Assembly: GCA_964406445.1 (NCBI GenBank)
Contig: CAYORU010000023.1
Coordinates: 1 to 56,896, forward strand
Origin: SG8-30 sp964406445
GTDB taxonomy: Bacteria; Pseudomonadota; Gammaproteobacteria; Steroidobacterales; Steroidobacteraceae
Length of the DNA stretch: 56,896 nucleotides
Direction of reading: 5' to 3'
The first letter of the stretch is position 1, and each line of letters starts with the position of its first letter. Of this stretch, positions 8,969-18,487 are shown piece by piece. The position numbers and the translations under genes were made by a program. The notes beneath the pieces were generated by a model. That model searched no databases and was not told the DNA's origin. It worked only from the letters and a program-made list of their open reading frames with translations.

Positions 8969-10046
8969 TTTCGTCAAAGCTCCGCAGCGCCAGTCCGCAG
9001 GCCGTCAGCAGCGCCGTGCCGTCGCGCTGCACGCCGAGCGCCTTGGCGCGCGACGCGACCCTCATCTGGCCGAGCGGGTCGCCGCGCTCGGCCGGCACGC
9101 CGACCCGGCTCGCGATCACGTCGGCCACGCCCGGGATGCTCGCGCAGCCGCCGCAGACGAGGATCTGCTCGGGCTGCGTGCGGCCGGCGCCCGAAGCGAG
9201 GTAGAACTGCAGCGAGCGACCCACCTGCTGGGTCATGTCGTCGATGAAGGGGTCGAGGACCTCGGGCTGGTAGTTCGACGGCAGCCCGCCCTCCTTCTTC
9301 GCTCGCCCGGCCTCCTCCATCGAGAGGCCGTAGGTGCGCATGATCTCCTCGGTCAGCTGCTGGCCGCCGAAGGCGAAATCGCGGGTGTAGATGACCTTGA
9401 GGTTGCGCAGCACGCTGAAGGTGGTGGTGCTCGCGCCGAAGTCGACCACGGCGATCGTCCGCTCGATGCCGCCGTCGGGCATCTGGTGGGTCAGGAGCCG
9501 GCAGGCGTTCTCGAGCGCGAAGGCCTCGACGTCGACGACCTTGGGCTCGAGCCCGGCGGCCGTGACGGCGGCCACGCGCTGGTTGACGTTCTCCGTGCGG
9601 GTCGCGACCAGCAGCACGTCCTGCATCTCCGGATCCTTCTCGGAGGGCCCGAGGACCTGGAAGTCGTAGCTGACCTCCTCCATCGGGAACGGGATGTACT
9701 GGTCCGCCTGCATCTCGACCTGCTGCTCGAGCTCGTTGGCCGAGAGCGCGCGCGGCATCGGGATGGACTTGGTGATCGCGGCGTCGCCGCTGATCGCGAT
9801 CGCGCACTCCTTGGTGCGCACGCCGGCGCGCTTCACGGCGCGGCGGATCGCCTCGCCGACGGCATTGGCGTCGACGATGGCCTTGTCGTTGACGGCGCTG
9901 TGCGGCGTGGGCTCCGCGGCGTAGGACTCCACGCGGTACTGCCCGCCGGCCTCGGACAGCTCGATCAGCTTGATCGACGACGTGGTGATGTCGATCCCGA
10001 CCAGCGGCCGGCGACGGGGGCCCAGCGAAATCTGAGGCAGCTTCAC
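8955..10046 (-). CDS. pilM: Type IV pilus assembly ATPase-like protein PilM
   Basis: 363 residues; actin-like (FtsA/ParM superfamily) cytoplasmic protein that binds the PilN N-terminus. ATP-site features are GIDITTSSIKLIEL near the start, VVDFGASTTTFSV in the middle and LVCGGCASIPGVAD near the C-terminus. First gene of the pil operon. The start codon is GTG at 10046 with AAGGAAAG about 10 bases upstream. The gap upstream of it holds the only AT-rich patch nearby and is the probable promoter region. Confidence 0.94.
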   Translation of the reverse strand: MKLPQISLGPRRRPLVGIDITTSSIKLIELSEAGGQYRVESYAAEPTPHSAVNDKAIVDANAVGEAIRRAVKRAGVRTKECAIAISGDAAITKSIPMPRALSANELEQQVEMQADQYIPFPMEEVSYDFQVLGPSEKDPEMQDVLLVATRTENVNQRVAAVTAAGLEPKVVDVEAFALENACRLLTHQMPDGGIERTIAVVDFGASTTTFSVLRNLKVIYTRDFAFGGQQLTEEIMRTYGLSMEEAGRAKKEGGLPSNYQPEVLDPFIDDMTQQVGRSLQFYLASGAGRTQPEQILVCGGCASIPGVADVIASRVGVPAERGDPLGQMRVASRAKALGVQRDGTALLTACGLALRSFDENAKY

Positions 10047-10114
10047 GTGGTTTCTTTCCTTTTCAGGTCAAGCGCTTGCGAAGCCTTGAGCAATGCCGGG
10101 TCAGGTGTTCCGCC

Positions 10115-10144
10115 ACTATATAGCAAGCAATTGTCAAATTGAAC
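10115..10144 (-). promoter_or_regulatory. Probable pilM promoter region
   Basis: On the minus strand this patch reads TTGACA followed closely by TATATAG, in an otherwise very GC-rich context about 70-100 bases before pilM. The two boxes are only about 9 bases apart, too close for a standard sigma-70 pair. Only one of them may be used, or another factor is involved. No sigma-54 GG-N10-GC pair was found here. Confidence 0.35.
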
Positions 10145-10356
10145 GTGACCGGAATCGCAGAAGCATCCAGGCGCCGACCTCGCTGATGACTCCCCGAAGA
10201 CCGCGCCCCAGGTCCCGGCCCACGGCCGGACGTCGCCGGCCATCCCGTCCGCGCCCCCACCCGTCGCGTCTATGGCGCCCTGCATCGTGCACCCTTCCCC
10301 GCGGGCCGCTCCGTGCAGCGCGTCACGGTACGCGCACCCCATCGCGCCGATGAATG

Positions 10357-10362
10357 CATAAT
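10357..10362 (+). promoter_or_regulatory. -10-like box abutting the mrcA start
   Basis: CATAAT matches the -10 consensus at 5 of 6 positions and ends 5 bases before the mrcA ATG at 10368. Transcription would then begin at or next to the A of the start codon. No Shine-Dalgarno sequence precedes the ATG. No good -35 box was found. Confidence 0.35.
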
Positions 10363-10367
10363 CGGCC

Positions 10368-12851
10368 ATGGCTTCGCGCTGGTCCGGCCGCCTCCCCTGG
10401 CTCCTCGGCTCGTCGTTCGTCGCCCTCGCGGGAGCGATCGGGCTGGCCTTCCTCTCCACCTACTACTACCTGCGTCCCACGCTCCCCGACGTCGCCGAGC
10501 TGCGCCAGCTCAAGCTGCAGATGCCGCTGCGCGTCTACAGCCGGGACGGCCGCCTGATCGGCCAGATCGGCGAGCAGCGCCGCCTGCCGGTCGCCTACGC
10601 CGACCTGCCGGAGCTCGTGGTGCAGTCCTTCCTCGCGGCCGAGGACGACCGCTTCTTCGAGCATCCCGGCATCGACTGGCAGGGCATGACCCGCGCCCTG
10701 CTCGTCGCCGCCGGGCTGCCCGGCCCCCGCCAGGGCGGCAGCACTATCACCCAGCAGCTCGTCCGGACCACGCTGATCGAGAACGAGCGCACCCTGCGGC
10801 GCAAGCTCCGCGAGATCTTCCTCGCGATCACGCTCGAGCACGAGCTGTCGAAGGACGAGATCCTCGAGCTCTACCTCAACACCGTGTTCCTCGGCCAGCG
10901 GGCCTACGGCGTCGCGGCGGCCGCCGAGACCTATTTCGGCAAGAGGCTCCCGGAGTTGAGCGTCGCGGAGGCGGCGCTGCTCGCCGGCCTGCCGCAGGCG
11001 CCCTCGCGCTACAACCCGGTCGCCAGCCGCGAGCTCGCCGAGCGCCGCCGCAGCTACGTGCTGCGGCGCATGCTGGAGCTCGGCTTCATCGACGCCGACA
11101 CCCAGCGCGCGGCGCTCGAGACGCCGATCAGCAGCGAGCTGCACGGCCCGCGCGTCGAGGTCGAGGCGCCCTGGGCCGCCGAGCTCGCCCGGCAGGCGAT
11201 GCTCGAGACCTACGGCGAGCGCGCCTACACCGACGGGCTGCGCGTGGTGACCACGATCGACAGCCGCCTGCAGCGCGCCGCGGACGTGGCGCTGCGCAGC
11301 GCCGTGCTCGAGTACGACCGCCGCCACGGCTTCCGGGGCCCGGCCGGCAAGGCGACGCTGCCCGCCGTCGAGGGCCCCGGCGACCTCGAGGCGGCGCTCT
11401 CGTCCTACCCGGTGGTCGGTGGCCTCCTGCCCGCCGTGGTCCTCGCGGTCGACGGCGTCGCGGCGCGCGTCGCCACGCGCAGCCGCGGGCGCTTCGAGCT
11501 CCCCTTCGAGAACCTGCGCTGGGCGCGCCCCGCCGTCGGGCCGACCGAGGTCGGCCCGGCGCCGAAGCGTCCCGCCGACGTGCTGGCGCGCGGCGACGTG
11601 GTCTACGTCCTGCCCCAGCAGGGCGGCCGCGCGCTGCTGGTGCAGCTGCCTCAGGTCCAGGGCGCCATGGTCGCCGTCGACCCGCAGGACGGCGCGATCG
11701 CGGCGATGTCCGGCGGCTTCGACTTCTACGCGACCAGCTTCAACCGCGTGACCCAGGCCAAGCGCCAGCCGGGCTCGGCGTTCAAGCCGTTCATCTACTC
11801 GGCGGCGCTCGAGAACGGCACCACGCCGGCCACGCTGATCCTCGATGCGCCGGTGGTCTACGAGGCCGACGAGACCGGCAGTGGCGAGGACTGGCGGCCG
11901 CAGAACATCGACGCGCGCTTCTACGGGCCGACGCGACTGCGCGACGCCCTCACCCGGTCGCGCAACCTCGTCTCGATCCGCCTGATGCGCGCGATGGGAG
12001 TCGGGCCGACCCTCGAGCACGTCCGCCGCTTCGGCTTCGCGCCGGGGCAGGTGCCGGCCAACCTGACCGCGGCGCTCGGCACCGCGCAGGTGACGCCGCT
12101 CGAGCTGGCGGCCGCCTATGCCGTGTTCGCGAACGGCGGCCAGCGCGTCGAGCCCTACCTGATCGAGCGGGTCGAGGACGCCGGGGGCAAGGTCCTGTCC
12201 CAGGCCGCCCCGCGGGCCGCCTGCCCGCGCTGCGAGAGCGCCGCCGCGAGCCTCGCCGCCTACGGCGCCACGCTCGCGACCGTGGTCGCCGGCGACGGCA
12301 GCGGCGTCACCCGCGCCGCCGAGGCGGGCGGCGCGCCGACGCCCGTGCCGGAAGCGGAGGCCGCGCCGCGCGCGATCAGCCCGGCGAACGCCTACATCAT
12401 GACCGACATGATGCGCGACGTGATCCGCTCGGGCACCGCGCGCCGCGCCCTCGCGCTCGGTCGCGACGACCTCGCCGGCAAGACCGGCACGACCAACGAC
12501 CGCCGCGACGCCTGGTTCGCGGGGTACAACGCCGGGCTGGTCGCGGTGAGCTGGATCGGCTTCGACCAGGAGCGCTCCCTCGGCAGCGGCGAGGAGGGCG
12601 GGCGCACCGCCCTGCCGATGTGGGTCTACTTCATGCGGGAAGCGCTGCGCGACCGGCCCGATCAGCGGCTCGGCATGCCCGAGGGCGTGATCACCGCGCG
12701 GGTGTCGCCGCTGACCGGCGCCATGGCCTCGCTCGACGATCCCGACGCGTTCTTCGAGTACTTCCTCGCCGACCATCCGCCGCCGGGGGCGGGAACCGCG
12801 GAGGCGCCGGAGCAGCCGGCACCCGGTCGCCGGGAAGAGCCGCTGTTCTGA
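10368..12851 (+). CDS. mrcA: Penicillin-binding protein 1A (class A)
   Basis: 827 residues; bifunctional glycan polymerase and peptide cross-linker at the inner membrane. A signal anchor (about 9-32) precedes the transglycosylase domain with catalytic Glu92 in AEDDRFFEH and GGSTITQQL (123-131). An inserted OB-like domain follows. The transpeptidase has Ser470-Ala-Phe-Lys473, Ser531-Arg-Asn533 and Lys705-Thr-Gly707. Length and insert fit the PBP1A subclass. mrcA divergent from pilMNOPQ is a common gammaproteobacterial arrangement. There is no clear ribosome binding site at the ATG. Confidence 0.96.
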   Translation: MASRWSGRLPWLLGSSFVALAGAIGLAFLSTYYYLRPTLPDVAELRQLKLQMPLRVYSRDGRLIGQIGEQRRLPVAYADLPELVVQSFLAAEDDRFFEHPGIDWQGMTRALLVAAGLPGPRQGGSTITQQLVRTTLIENERTLRRKLREIFLAITLEHELSKDEILELYLNTVFLGQRAYGVAAAAETYFGKRLPELSVAEAALLAGLPQAPSRYNPVASRELAERRRSYVLRRMLELGFIDADTQRAALETPISSELHGPRVEVEAPWAAELARQAMLETYGERAYTDGLRVVTTIDSRLQRAADVALRSAVLEYDRRHGFRGPAGKATLPAVEGPGDLEAALSSYPVVGGLLPAVVLAVDGVAARVATRSRGRFELPFENLRWARPAVGPTEVGPAPKRPADVLARGDVVYVLPQQGGRALLVQLPQVQGAMVAVDPQDGAIAAMSGGFDFYATSFNRVTQAKRQPGSAFKPFIYSAALENGTTPATLILDAPVVYEADETGSGEDWRPQNIDARFYGPTRLRDALTRSRNLVSIRLMRAMGVGPTLEHVRRFGFAPGQVPANLTAALGTAQVTPLELAAAYAVFANGGQRVEPYLIERVEDAGGKVLSQAAPRAACPRCESAAASLAAYGATLATVVAGDGSGVTRAAEAGGAPTPVPEAEAAPRAISPANAYIMTDMMRDVIRSGTARRALALGRDDLAGKTGTTNDRRDAWFAGYNAGLVAVSWIGFDQERSLGSGEEGGRTALPMWVYFMREALRDRPDQRLGMPEGVITARVSPLTGAMASLDDPDAFFEYFLADHPPPGAGTAEAPEQPAPGRREEPLF

Positions 12852-12864
12852 GGAGGATCGCGCC

Positions 12865-13476
12865 ATGGCGAAGCGTTCGCCCCGGACCGAGCTGCTGCGC
12901 CAGGCGCTGGCGCGCGAGGCGGCACGGATCATGATCGAGCACGGCGTCGACGATCACCTGTTCGCGAAGCGCAAGGCCGCCGAGCGACTCGGCGTCACCG
13001 ACCACGCCGTGCTGCCGAAGAACACCGAGATCGAGGAGGCGCTCGCCGAGCACCAGCGCCTGTTCGGGCCCGACGCGCACGCGAGCGAGCTCGCGGGGCT
13101 GCGTCGCGCCGCCCTCGGCGCGATGCGCCTGCTCGCCGACTTCCAGCCGCGCATCGTCGGCCCGGTGCTCTCCGGCACGGCCACCGCCCACAGCGACATC
13201 CTGCTGCACGTGTTCGCCGACACGCCCGAGACGGTGGCCTTCAGCCTCATGGACCGCGGCGTCCGGCACCGGGTCGTCGAGCGGCGCGTCAGACTGCAGC
13301 GTGACGAGGCGGCGAGCCTGCCGACGCTGCGCTTCGAGTCCGACGGCCTGGAGGTCGACGCCATGGTGTTCCCGCCGGACGGGCTGCGGCAGCCGCCGAT
13401 GAGCCCGGTCGACGGCCGGCCGATGCGGCGCGCGACCGCCGCCGAGCTCGAGGCGCTGATCGCCGCCGACGCCTGA
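12865..13476 (+). CDS. Small protein with nucleotidyltransferase-like motif
   Basis: 203 residues, 13 bases after mrcA and 9 bases before the acyl-CoA dehydrogenase gene. Residues 99-111 read GPVLSGTATAHSD and continue into LLHVF. This resembles the GS...SD(x)D core of minimal nucleotidyltransferases, though one Asp of the usual pair is not evident. The N-terminal half is helical and charged (EHGVDDHLFAKRKAAERLGV). No function can be given with confidence. AGGAGG lies about 7 bases before the ATG and supports translation. Confidence 0.75.
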   Translation: MAKRSPRTELLRQALAREAARIMIEHGVDDHLFAKRKAAERLGVTDHAVLPKNTEIEEALAEHQRLFGPDAHASELAGLRRAALGAMRLLADFQPRIVGPVLSGTATAHSDILLHVFADTPETVAFSLMDRGVRHRVVERRVRLQRDEAASLPTLRFESDGLEVDAMVFPPDGLRQPPMSPVDGRPMRRATAAELEALIAADA

Positions 13477-13485
13477 GGGACCGCC

Positions 13486-15141
13486 ATGACCGACCGCGGC
13501 GCGCGCGACCCGCACGAGGTCTTCAACCAGCCGCCGGCGCTCTCCGGCTACGACCCTCTGGCCGGCGACGCGGCGCTCACCGAGGGCCTCCTGCGCGAGC
13601 GCGGCGGCCACGGCCTCGAGGGCGTGCGCGCCTTCGCCCGCCGCATGGGCTCGGCTGCGGTGCTCGAGCTCGGCGAGCTCGCCAACCGCCATGCGCCGAT
13701 CCTGCACACCCGAGACCGCTTCGGCCGGCGCATCGACGAGGTCGAGTTCCACCCGGCCTGGCACGAGTTGATGCGCATCGGCATCGAGGCAGGCCTGCAC
13801 TCGCTGCCCTGGACCGACCCCGGCCCGGGCGCGCACGTGACCCGCGCGGCGCTCATGATGCTCCGCCACCAGGTCGAGGAAGGGGTCAGCTGCCCGCTGA
13901 CCATGACCTTCGCGTCGGTGCCGACGCTCGGGCTCGAGCCGGCCGTCGCCGCGGCCTGGCGGCCGCGCGTGCTGTCCCGCCGCTACGACCCGCGGCCGCT
14001 GCCGGTCGCGGCCAAGGACGGCGCCATCGTCGGCATGGCCATGACCGAGCGGCAGGGCGGCACCGACGTCCGCGCCAACACCTCCCGCGCGACGCCGGGC
14101 GGGCCGGACGGCGCCTTCCTGCTCGCCGGCCACAAGTGGTTCTGCTCGGCGCCGCAGAGCGACGCCTTCCTGGTGCTCGCGCAGGCCGCCGAGGGCCTCG
14201 GCTGCTTCCTGCTGCCGCGGATGCTGCCGGACGGCTCGCGCAACGCGATGCACATCCAGCGCCTCAAGGACAAGGTCGGCAACCGCTCGAACGCCTCGAG
14301 CGAGGTGGAGTTCCACGGCGCGCTGGCCTGGCCGGTCGGCCCGCCCGGGCGCGGCGTCGCGAGCATCATGGAGATGGTCCGCCACACGCGCCTGGACTGC
14401 GCACTCGGCTCCGCCGCCACGTTGCGCCGCGCCGTCGCCGAGGCCACCCACCACGCCGCGCACCGCGAGGTGTTCGGCGCGCGGCTCGCGGCCCAGCCGC
14501 TGATGGAGAACGTGCTGGCGGACCTGTGCCTCGAGTCGGAGGCCGCCACCGCCCTCGCCCTGCGCCTCGCGCGCGCCTTCGACGCCGCGGCGGCCGGCGA
14601 CCCGCGCGAACAGAGCTTCGCGAGGGTCGCCACGGCGGTGGCGAAGTACTGGATCACCAAGCGCGCCGTCGCCGCCGTCGCCGAGGCCCTCGAGTGCACC
14701 GGCGGCAACGGCTTCGTCGAGGAGTCGCCGCTCGCGCGGCTCTACCGGGACGCGCCGGTCAACGCGATCTGGGAGGGCTCGGGCAACGTGCAGTGCCTCG
14801 ACGTGCTGCGCGCGCTGGCCCGCGACCCCGAGGCCGCGCCCGCCCTGCTCGGCGAGATCCGCGCCGGCGCGGCCGGCGAGGCGAGGCTGGCCACGCTCGC
14901 GGCGGATCTCGAGACGTCGCTGCCGGCGGCCATCGCCGACGAGCGCTCGGCGCGGCGGCTGGTGGAGCGGCTCGCCACCGGCCTGCAGGCGTCGCTGCTG
15001 GTGAGGCATGCGCCGGCGACGATCGCCGATGCGTTCTGCGCCTCCCGGCTCGCCGGTCACGGCGGCCTGTTCGGGTCGCTGCCGCCCGGCCTCGACCTCG
15101 CGGGGATCGTGGCTCGCGCGACGCCGCGCGCTGGCGCCTGA
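13486..15141 (+). CDS. AidB-type acyl-CoA dehydrogenase family protein
   Basis: 551 residues, the length of the AidB / isovaleryl-CoA-dehydrogenase-like group. FAD-dependent fold with AMTERQGGTDVRANTS, HKWFCSAPQSDAFLV and LKDKVGNRSNASSEVEF, which are close to AidB. E. coli AidB is an alkylation-response flavoprotein that binds DNA; whether this copy does so or oxidises an acyl-CoA cannot be told. The ATG follows the previous gene by 9 bases. It converges on gltA with only 6 bases between stops. Confidence 0.88.
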   Translation: MTDRGARDPHEVFNQPPALSGYDPLAGDAALTEGLLRERGGHGLEGVRAFARRMGSAAVLELGELANRHAPILHTRDRFGRRIDEVEFHPAWHELMRIGIEAGLHSLPWTDPGPGAHVTRAALMMLRHQVEEGVSCPLTMTFASVPTLGLEPAVAAAWRPRVLSRRYDPRPLPVAAKDGAIVGMAMTERQGGTDVRANTSRATPGGPDGAFLLAGHKWFCSAPQSDAFLVLAQAAEGLGCFLLPRMLPDGSRNAMHIQRLKDKVGNRSNASSEVEFHGALAWPVGPPGRGVASIMEMVRHTRLDCALGSAATLRRAVAEATHHAAHREVFGARLAAQPLMENVLADLCLESEAATALALRLARAFDAAAAGDPREQSFARVATAVAKYWITKRAVAAVAEALECTGGNGFVEESPLARLYRDAPVNAIWEGSGNVQCLDVLRALARDPEAAPALLGEIRAGAAGEARLATLAADLETSLPAAIADERSARRLVERLATGLQASLLVRHAPATIADAFCASRLAGHGGLFGSLPPGLDLAGIVARATPRAGA

Positions 15142-15147
15142 CCGGCC

Positions 15148-16443
<1,296 letters not shown>

Positions 16444-16563
16444 CGGAACCCCGTCGTTCTGTCAGGCCGAAAAGACGCCTCGGGCGGTCGGGCAGACTGT
16501 CATGATGCACCGCAAGAATCAAGGCAGGAAGGCCCGCCGGACGAGGCCCGGCGGCCCGCCGAT

Positions 16564-16569
16564 TACAAT
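16564..16569 (+). promoter_or_regulatory. -10-like box abutting the hemW start
   Basis: TACAAT matches the -10 consensus at 5 of 6 positions and ends 6 bases before the hemW ATG at 16576. Transcription would start at about the first base of the coding sequence. No Shine-Dalgarno sequence or good -35 box was seen. Confidence 0.4.
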
Positions 16570-16575
16570 GCCCGG

Positions 16576-17751
16576 ATGGCTCCGCCGCTCGCCGTCTACC
16601 TGCACCTGCCATGGTGCGTCCGCAAGTGCCCGTACTGCGACTTCAACTCGCACGCGCAGGCCGGTCCGCTGGCGGAGGACGCCTACGTCGACGCGCTGCT
16701 CGCGGACCTGCGGAGCGACCTCGACCTCGCCGCCGGGCGCACGGCCGTCAGCGTGTTCATCGGCGGAGGCACGCCGAGCCTGTTCAGCCCCGCCGCGATC
16801 GCCCGGCTGCTGGCAGGCCTTCGCGCCGTGTTGCCGCTCGCGCCGGACGCCGAGGTCACGCTGGAGGCGAACCCGGGCACCGTCGAGCGCGGGCGCTTCG
16901 AAGGCTATGCCGCGGCCGGCGTCAACCGGGTCTCGCTCGGCGCCCAGTCGTTCTCCGCGCCGGCGCTCGCGGCCCTCGGCCGCATCCACTCGCCGGGCGA
17001 CGTCGAGGCGGCGGTGGCCGACCTGCGCCGCGCCGGACTCGAGAACTTCAACCTCGACCTGATGTACGCGCTGCCCGGCCAGGACCTCTCCGGCGCCGTG
17101 GCGGACGTCGAGCGGGCGATCGCGCTCGGACCCGCGCACCTGTCGCACTACCAGCTGACGCTCGAGCCCGGCACGGCGTTCTTCCACCGCCCGCCGGCGC
17201 TGCCCGGGGACGACCTCGCGCTCGACATGCAGCTCGCCTGCCAGGAACGCATCGCGGCGGCGGGGTTCACGCAGTACGAGGTCTCCGCCTATGCGCGCCC
17301 GGGCCGCGAGTGCCGCCACAACCTCGCCTACTGGCGCTTCGAGGACTACCTCGGGATCGGCGCAGGCGCGCACGGCAAGGCGACCACCGCGGCCGGCGTG
17401 GTGCGGACCGAGCGGCCGCGGATGCCGCGCGAATATCTGGCGCAGGTCGCGGCAGGCCAGGCCGGCAGCCGAAGGATCGTGCCGCGCGCCGAGCTGCCCT
17501 TCGAGTTCATGCTGAATGCGCTGCGGCTCTGCTCGGGCTTCGCGCTGACGCATTTCGAGCAGGCGACGGGCCTGCCCGCGGCCACCGTCGCCGCCACGAT
17601 CGAGTCGCTCGCCGGCCGCGGCCTGCTCGAGCCGCGGCCCGGCGCGCAGGGCGCACAGTTCCGGCCGACCGAGCTCGGTTTCCGGTTCCTCAATGACCTG
17701 CAGGCGGCCTTCCTGCCCGGGGAGCCTGGCACCGCCTCCGAAGTGGCTTGA
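16576..17751 (+). CDS. hemW: Radical SAM heme chaperone HemW
   Basis: 391 residues. The N-terminal radical SAM motif is HLPWCVRKCPYCDFN, giving a CxxxCxxC 4Fe-4S site plus the extra Cys-Asp-Phe of the HemN/HemW family. Then GGGTPSL, a TIM-barrel core (LEANPGT, RVSLGAQSF) and GIGAGAHG; a C-terminal HemW domain completes it. HemW is a heme-trafficking protein rather than the coproporphyrinogen dehydrogenase. The ATG at 16576 was chosen from the family start; an overlapping ATG at 16568 is out of frame. Confidence 0.94.
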   Translation: MAPPLAVYLHLPWCVRKCPYCDFNSHAQAGPLAEDAYVDALLADLRSDLDLAAGRTAVSVFIGGGTPSLFSPAAIARLLAGLRAVLPLAPDAEVTLEANPGTVERGRFEGYAAAGVNRVSLGAQSFSAPALAALGRIHSPGDVEAAVADLRRAGLENFNLDLMYALPGQDLSGAVADVERAIALGPAHLSHYQLTLEPGTAFFHRPPALPGDDLALDMQLACQERIAAAGFTQYEVSAYARPGRECRHNLAYWRFEDYLGIGAGAHGKATTAAGVVRTERPRMPREYLAQVAAGQAGSRRIVPRAELPFEFMLNALRLCSGFALTHFEQATGLPAATVAATIESLAGRGLLEPRPGAQGAQFRPTELGFRFLNDLQAAFLPGEPGTASEVA

Positions 17752-17950
17752 CAACGGCCGCGAAACCAGTAGTTGTCAACAAGTCGGGCGGGCGTCCGGG
17801 GCGACGGCTACTTTCGCTCACTTGTTGCCGATCGACGTTAAGTAACTAGGTCTAACTTGTTGATTTAATAATATAAAACGGCCTGCTCAAATTTTAATCA
17901 AAGCGTCACTTTCCCGGATTTCAGCGCAGGCAGGGGCGCCGGCGGTCCCG

Positions 17951-17985
17951 TGGTCCACAGAGTTATCCACAGATTTTGTGGATAA
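17951..17985. promoter_or_regulatory. Inverted pair of perfect DnaA boxes
   Basis: TTATCCACA at 17963-17971 and its reverse complement TGTGGATAA at 17977-17985, five bases apart. Both match the DnaA consensus TTATNCACA exactly. A weaker 7/9 match, TGGTCCACA, lies at 17951-17959. The pair flanks an AT-rich stretch on one side and A6 on the other. This could be a DnaA-regulated site or part of an origin, or a hairpin; binding is inferred from the motif only. Confidence 0.55.
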
Positions 17986-18047
17986 GAAAAAACTCGCGGA
18001 ATTACGCCCACTTGCGCCACGGCGGCCGCCAGCCTCGGGCCTCCACC

Positions 18048-18076
18048 TTGTGCGTTCGGGCGAGGCTGGCTAGACT
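18048..18076 (+). promoter_or_regulatory. Possible rpmE promoter
   Basis: TTGTGC (18048-18053) and TAGACT (18071-18076) are 17 bases apart, with transcription expected about 35 bases before the rpmE ATG. The -10 matches 4 of 6 and the -35 only 3 of 6 positions, so this is a moderate candidate. Confidence 0.35.
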
Positions 18077-18117
18077 TCGCGCCCTTTCGGCACGCAGACC
18101 CGCCGCCCGGAACCCCC

Positions 18118-18327
18118 ATGAAGCCGTCGATCCACCCCGAGTACAAGCTGATCAACGTCACCTGCACCTGCGGGAACGCCTTCCAGACGCGCTCGACGCT
18201 CGGCGAGGACCTGCAGATCGAGGTGTGCTCGAGCTGCCACCCGTTCTACACCGGCAAGCAGAAGATCGTGGACAGCGGCGGCCGCGTCGACCGGTTCCGC
18301 AAGAAGTACGGGATGAAGACCGGCTGA
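18118..18327 (+). CDS. rpmE: 50S ribosomal protein L31 (zinc form)
   Basis: 69 residues, complete. Four cysteines (16, 18, 37, 40; CTC and CSSC) form the zinc site of the zinc-containing C+ L31 form. CHPFYTGKQK is the family signature and is followed by the GRVDRFRKKYG tail. L31 bridges the two ribosomal subunits. It stands alone between hemW and the M48 protease gene with its own upstream region. Confidence 0.96.
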   Translation: MKPSIHPEYKLINVTCTCGNAFQTRSTLGEDLQIEVCSSCHPFYTGKQKIVDSGGRVDRFRKKYGMKTG

Positions 18328-18356
18328 GCGGGATCGCTGCTCGTCCGCAGTCTCGA

Positions 18357-18374
18357 GGGCGCCGCAAGGCGCCC
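18357..18374 (+). terminator. Terminator-like hairpin after rpmE
   Basis: Seven-base-pair GC stem (GGGCGCC / GGCGCCC) closed by a GCAA tetraloop, 29 bases beyond the rpmE stop. The bases after it (TTCGCG) are not a clean T tract, so intrinsic termination is possible but not sure. Confidence 0.4.
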
Positions 18375-18458
18375 TTCGCGTCTCGAGGGCCAACTTTTCC
18401 TCCGCAGGACCGTCCAAGCGTGAGCCGCGAGGGCTTGCGTCGGCTTTTTCGGCGCGGC

Positions 18459-18464
18459 TATAAG
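18459..18464 (+). promoter_or_regulatory. -10-like box before the M48 protease gene
   Basis: TATAAG matches the -10 consensus at 5 of 6 positions, 23 bases before the ATG at 18488. A weak TTGCGT lies 18 bases upstream of it. AGAGGAG just before the ATG gives a good ribosome binding site. Confidence 0.35.
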
Positions 18465-18487
18465 CGACTGACTGCGAGAGGAGCCCC

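Larger units (their letters stand above)
10047..10367. other. Intergenic region between divergent pilM and mrcA
   Basis: 321 bases with no supported gene; a reading frame across it on the minus strand looks like a GC-rich chance frame. It holds an AT-rich patch at 10115-10144 (probable pilM promoter) and a -10-like CATAAT at 10357-10362 against the mrcA start. The remainder is GC-rich with no strong hairpin noted. Confidence 0.5.
17752..18117. other. AT-rich intergenic region with DnaA-box pair and TTGTTGA-type repeats
   Basis: 366 bases without a gene. It contains an 8-base inverted repeat TTGACAAC / GTTGTCAA (17748-17755 and 17772-17779, the first running into the hemW stop). TCAACAAGT (17776-17784) and its inverted relatives CTTGTTGCC and ACTTGTTGA recur near 17821 and 17856. 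A run of A/T at 17854-17905 is exceptional for this genome. Two perfect inverted DnaA boxes (17963-17985) and the likely rpmE promoter follow. Confidence 0.6.

Noticed and set aside
10043..10459. A 138-codon minus-strand frame across the pilM-mrcA gap
   Set aside because: It covers the promoter region of both neighbours and the start of mrcA, and its translation resembles no protein.
10323..15060. Long minus-strand frames opposite mrcA and the acyl-CoA dehydrogenase gene
   Set aside because: Their translations have no domain-like segments, while the plus strand encodes complete known families.
17752..18117. Calling this gap the chromosomal origin outright
   Set aside because: Only two perfect DnaA boxes are present and no dnaA, dnaN or other typical origin neighbour lies in the window. 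It is kept as a candidate site only.
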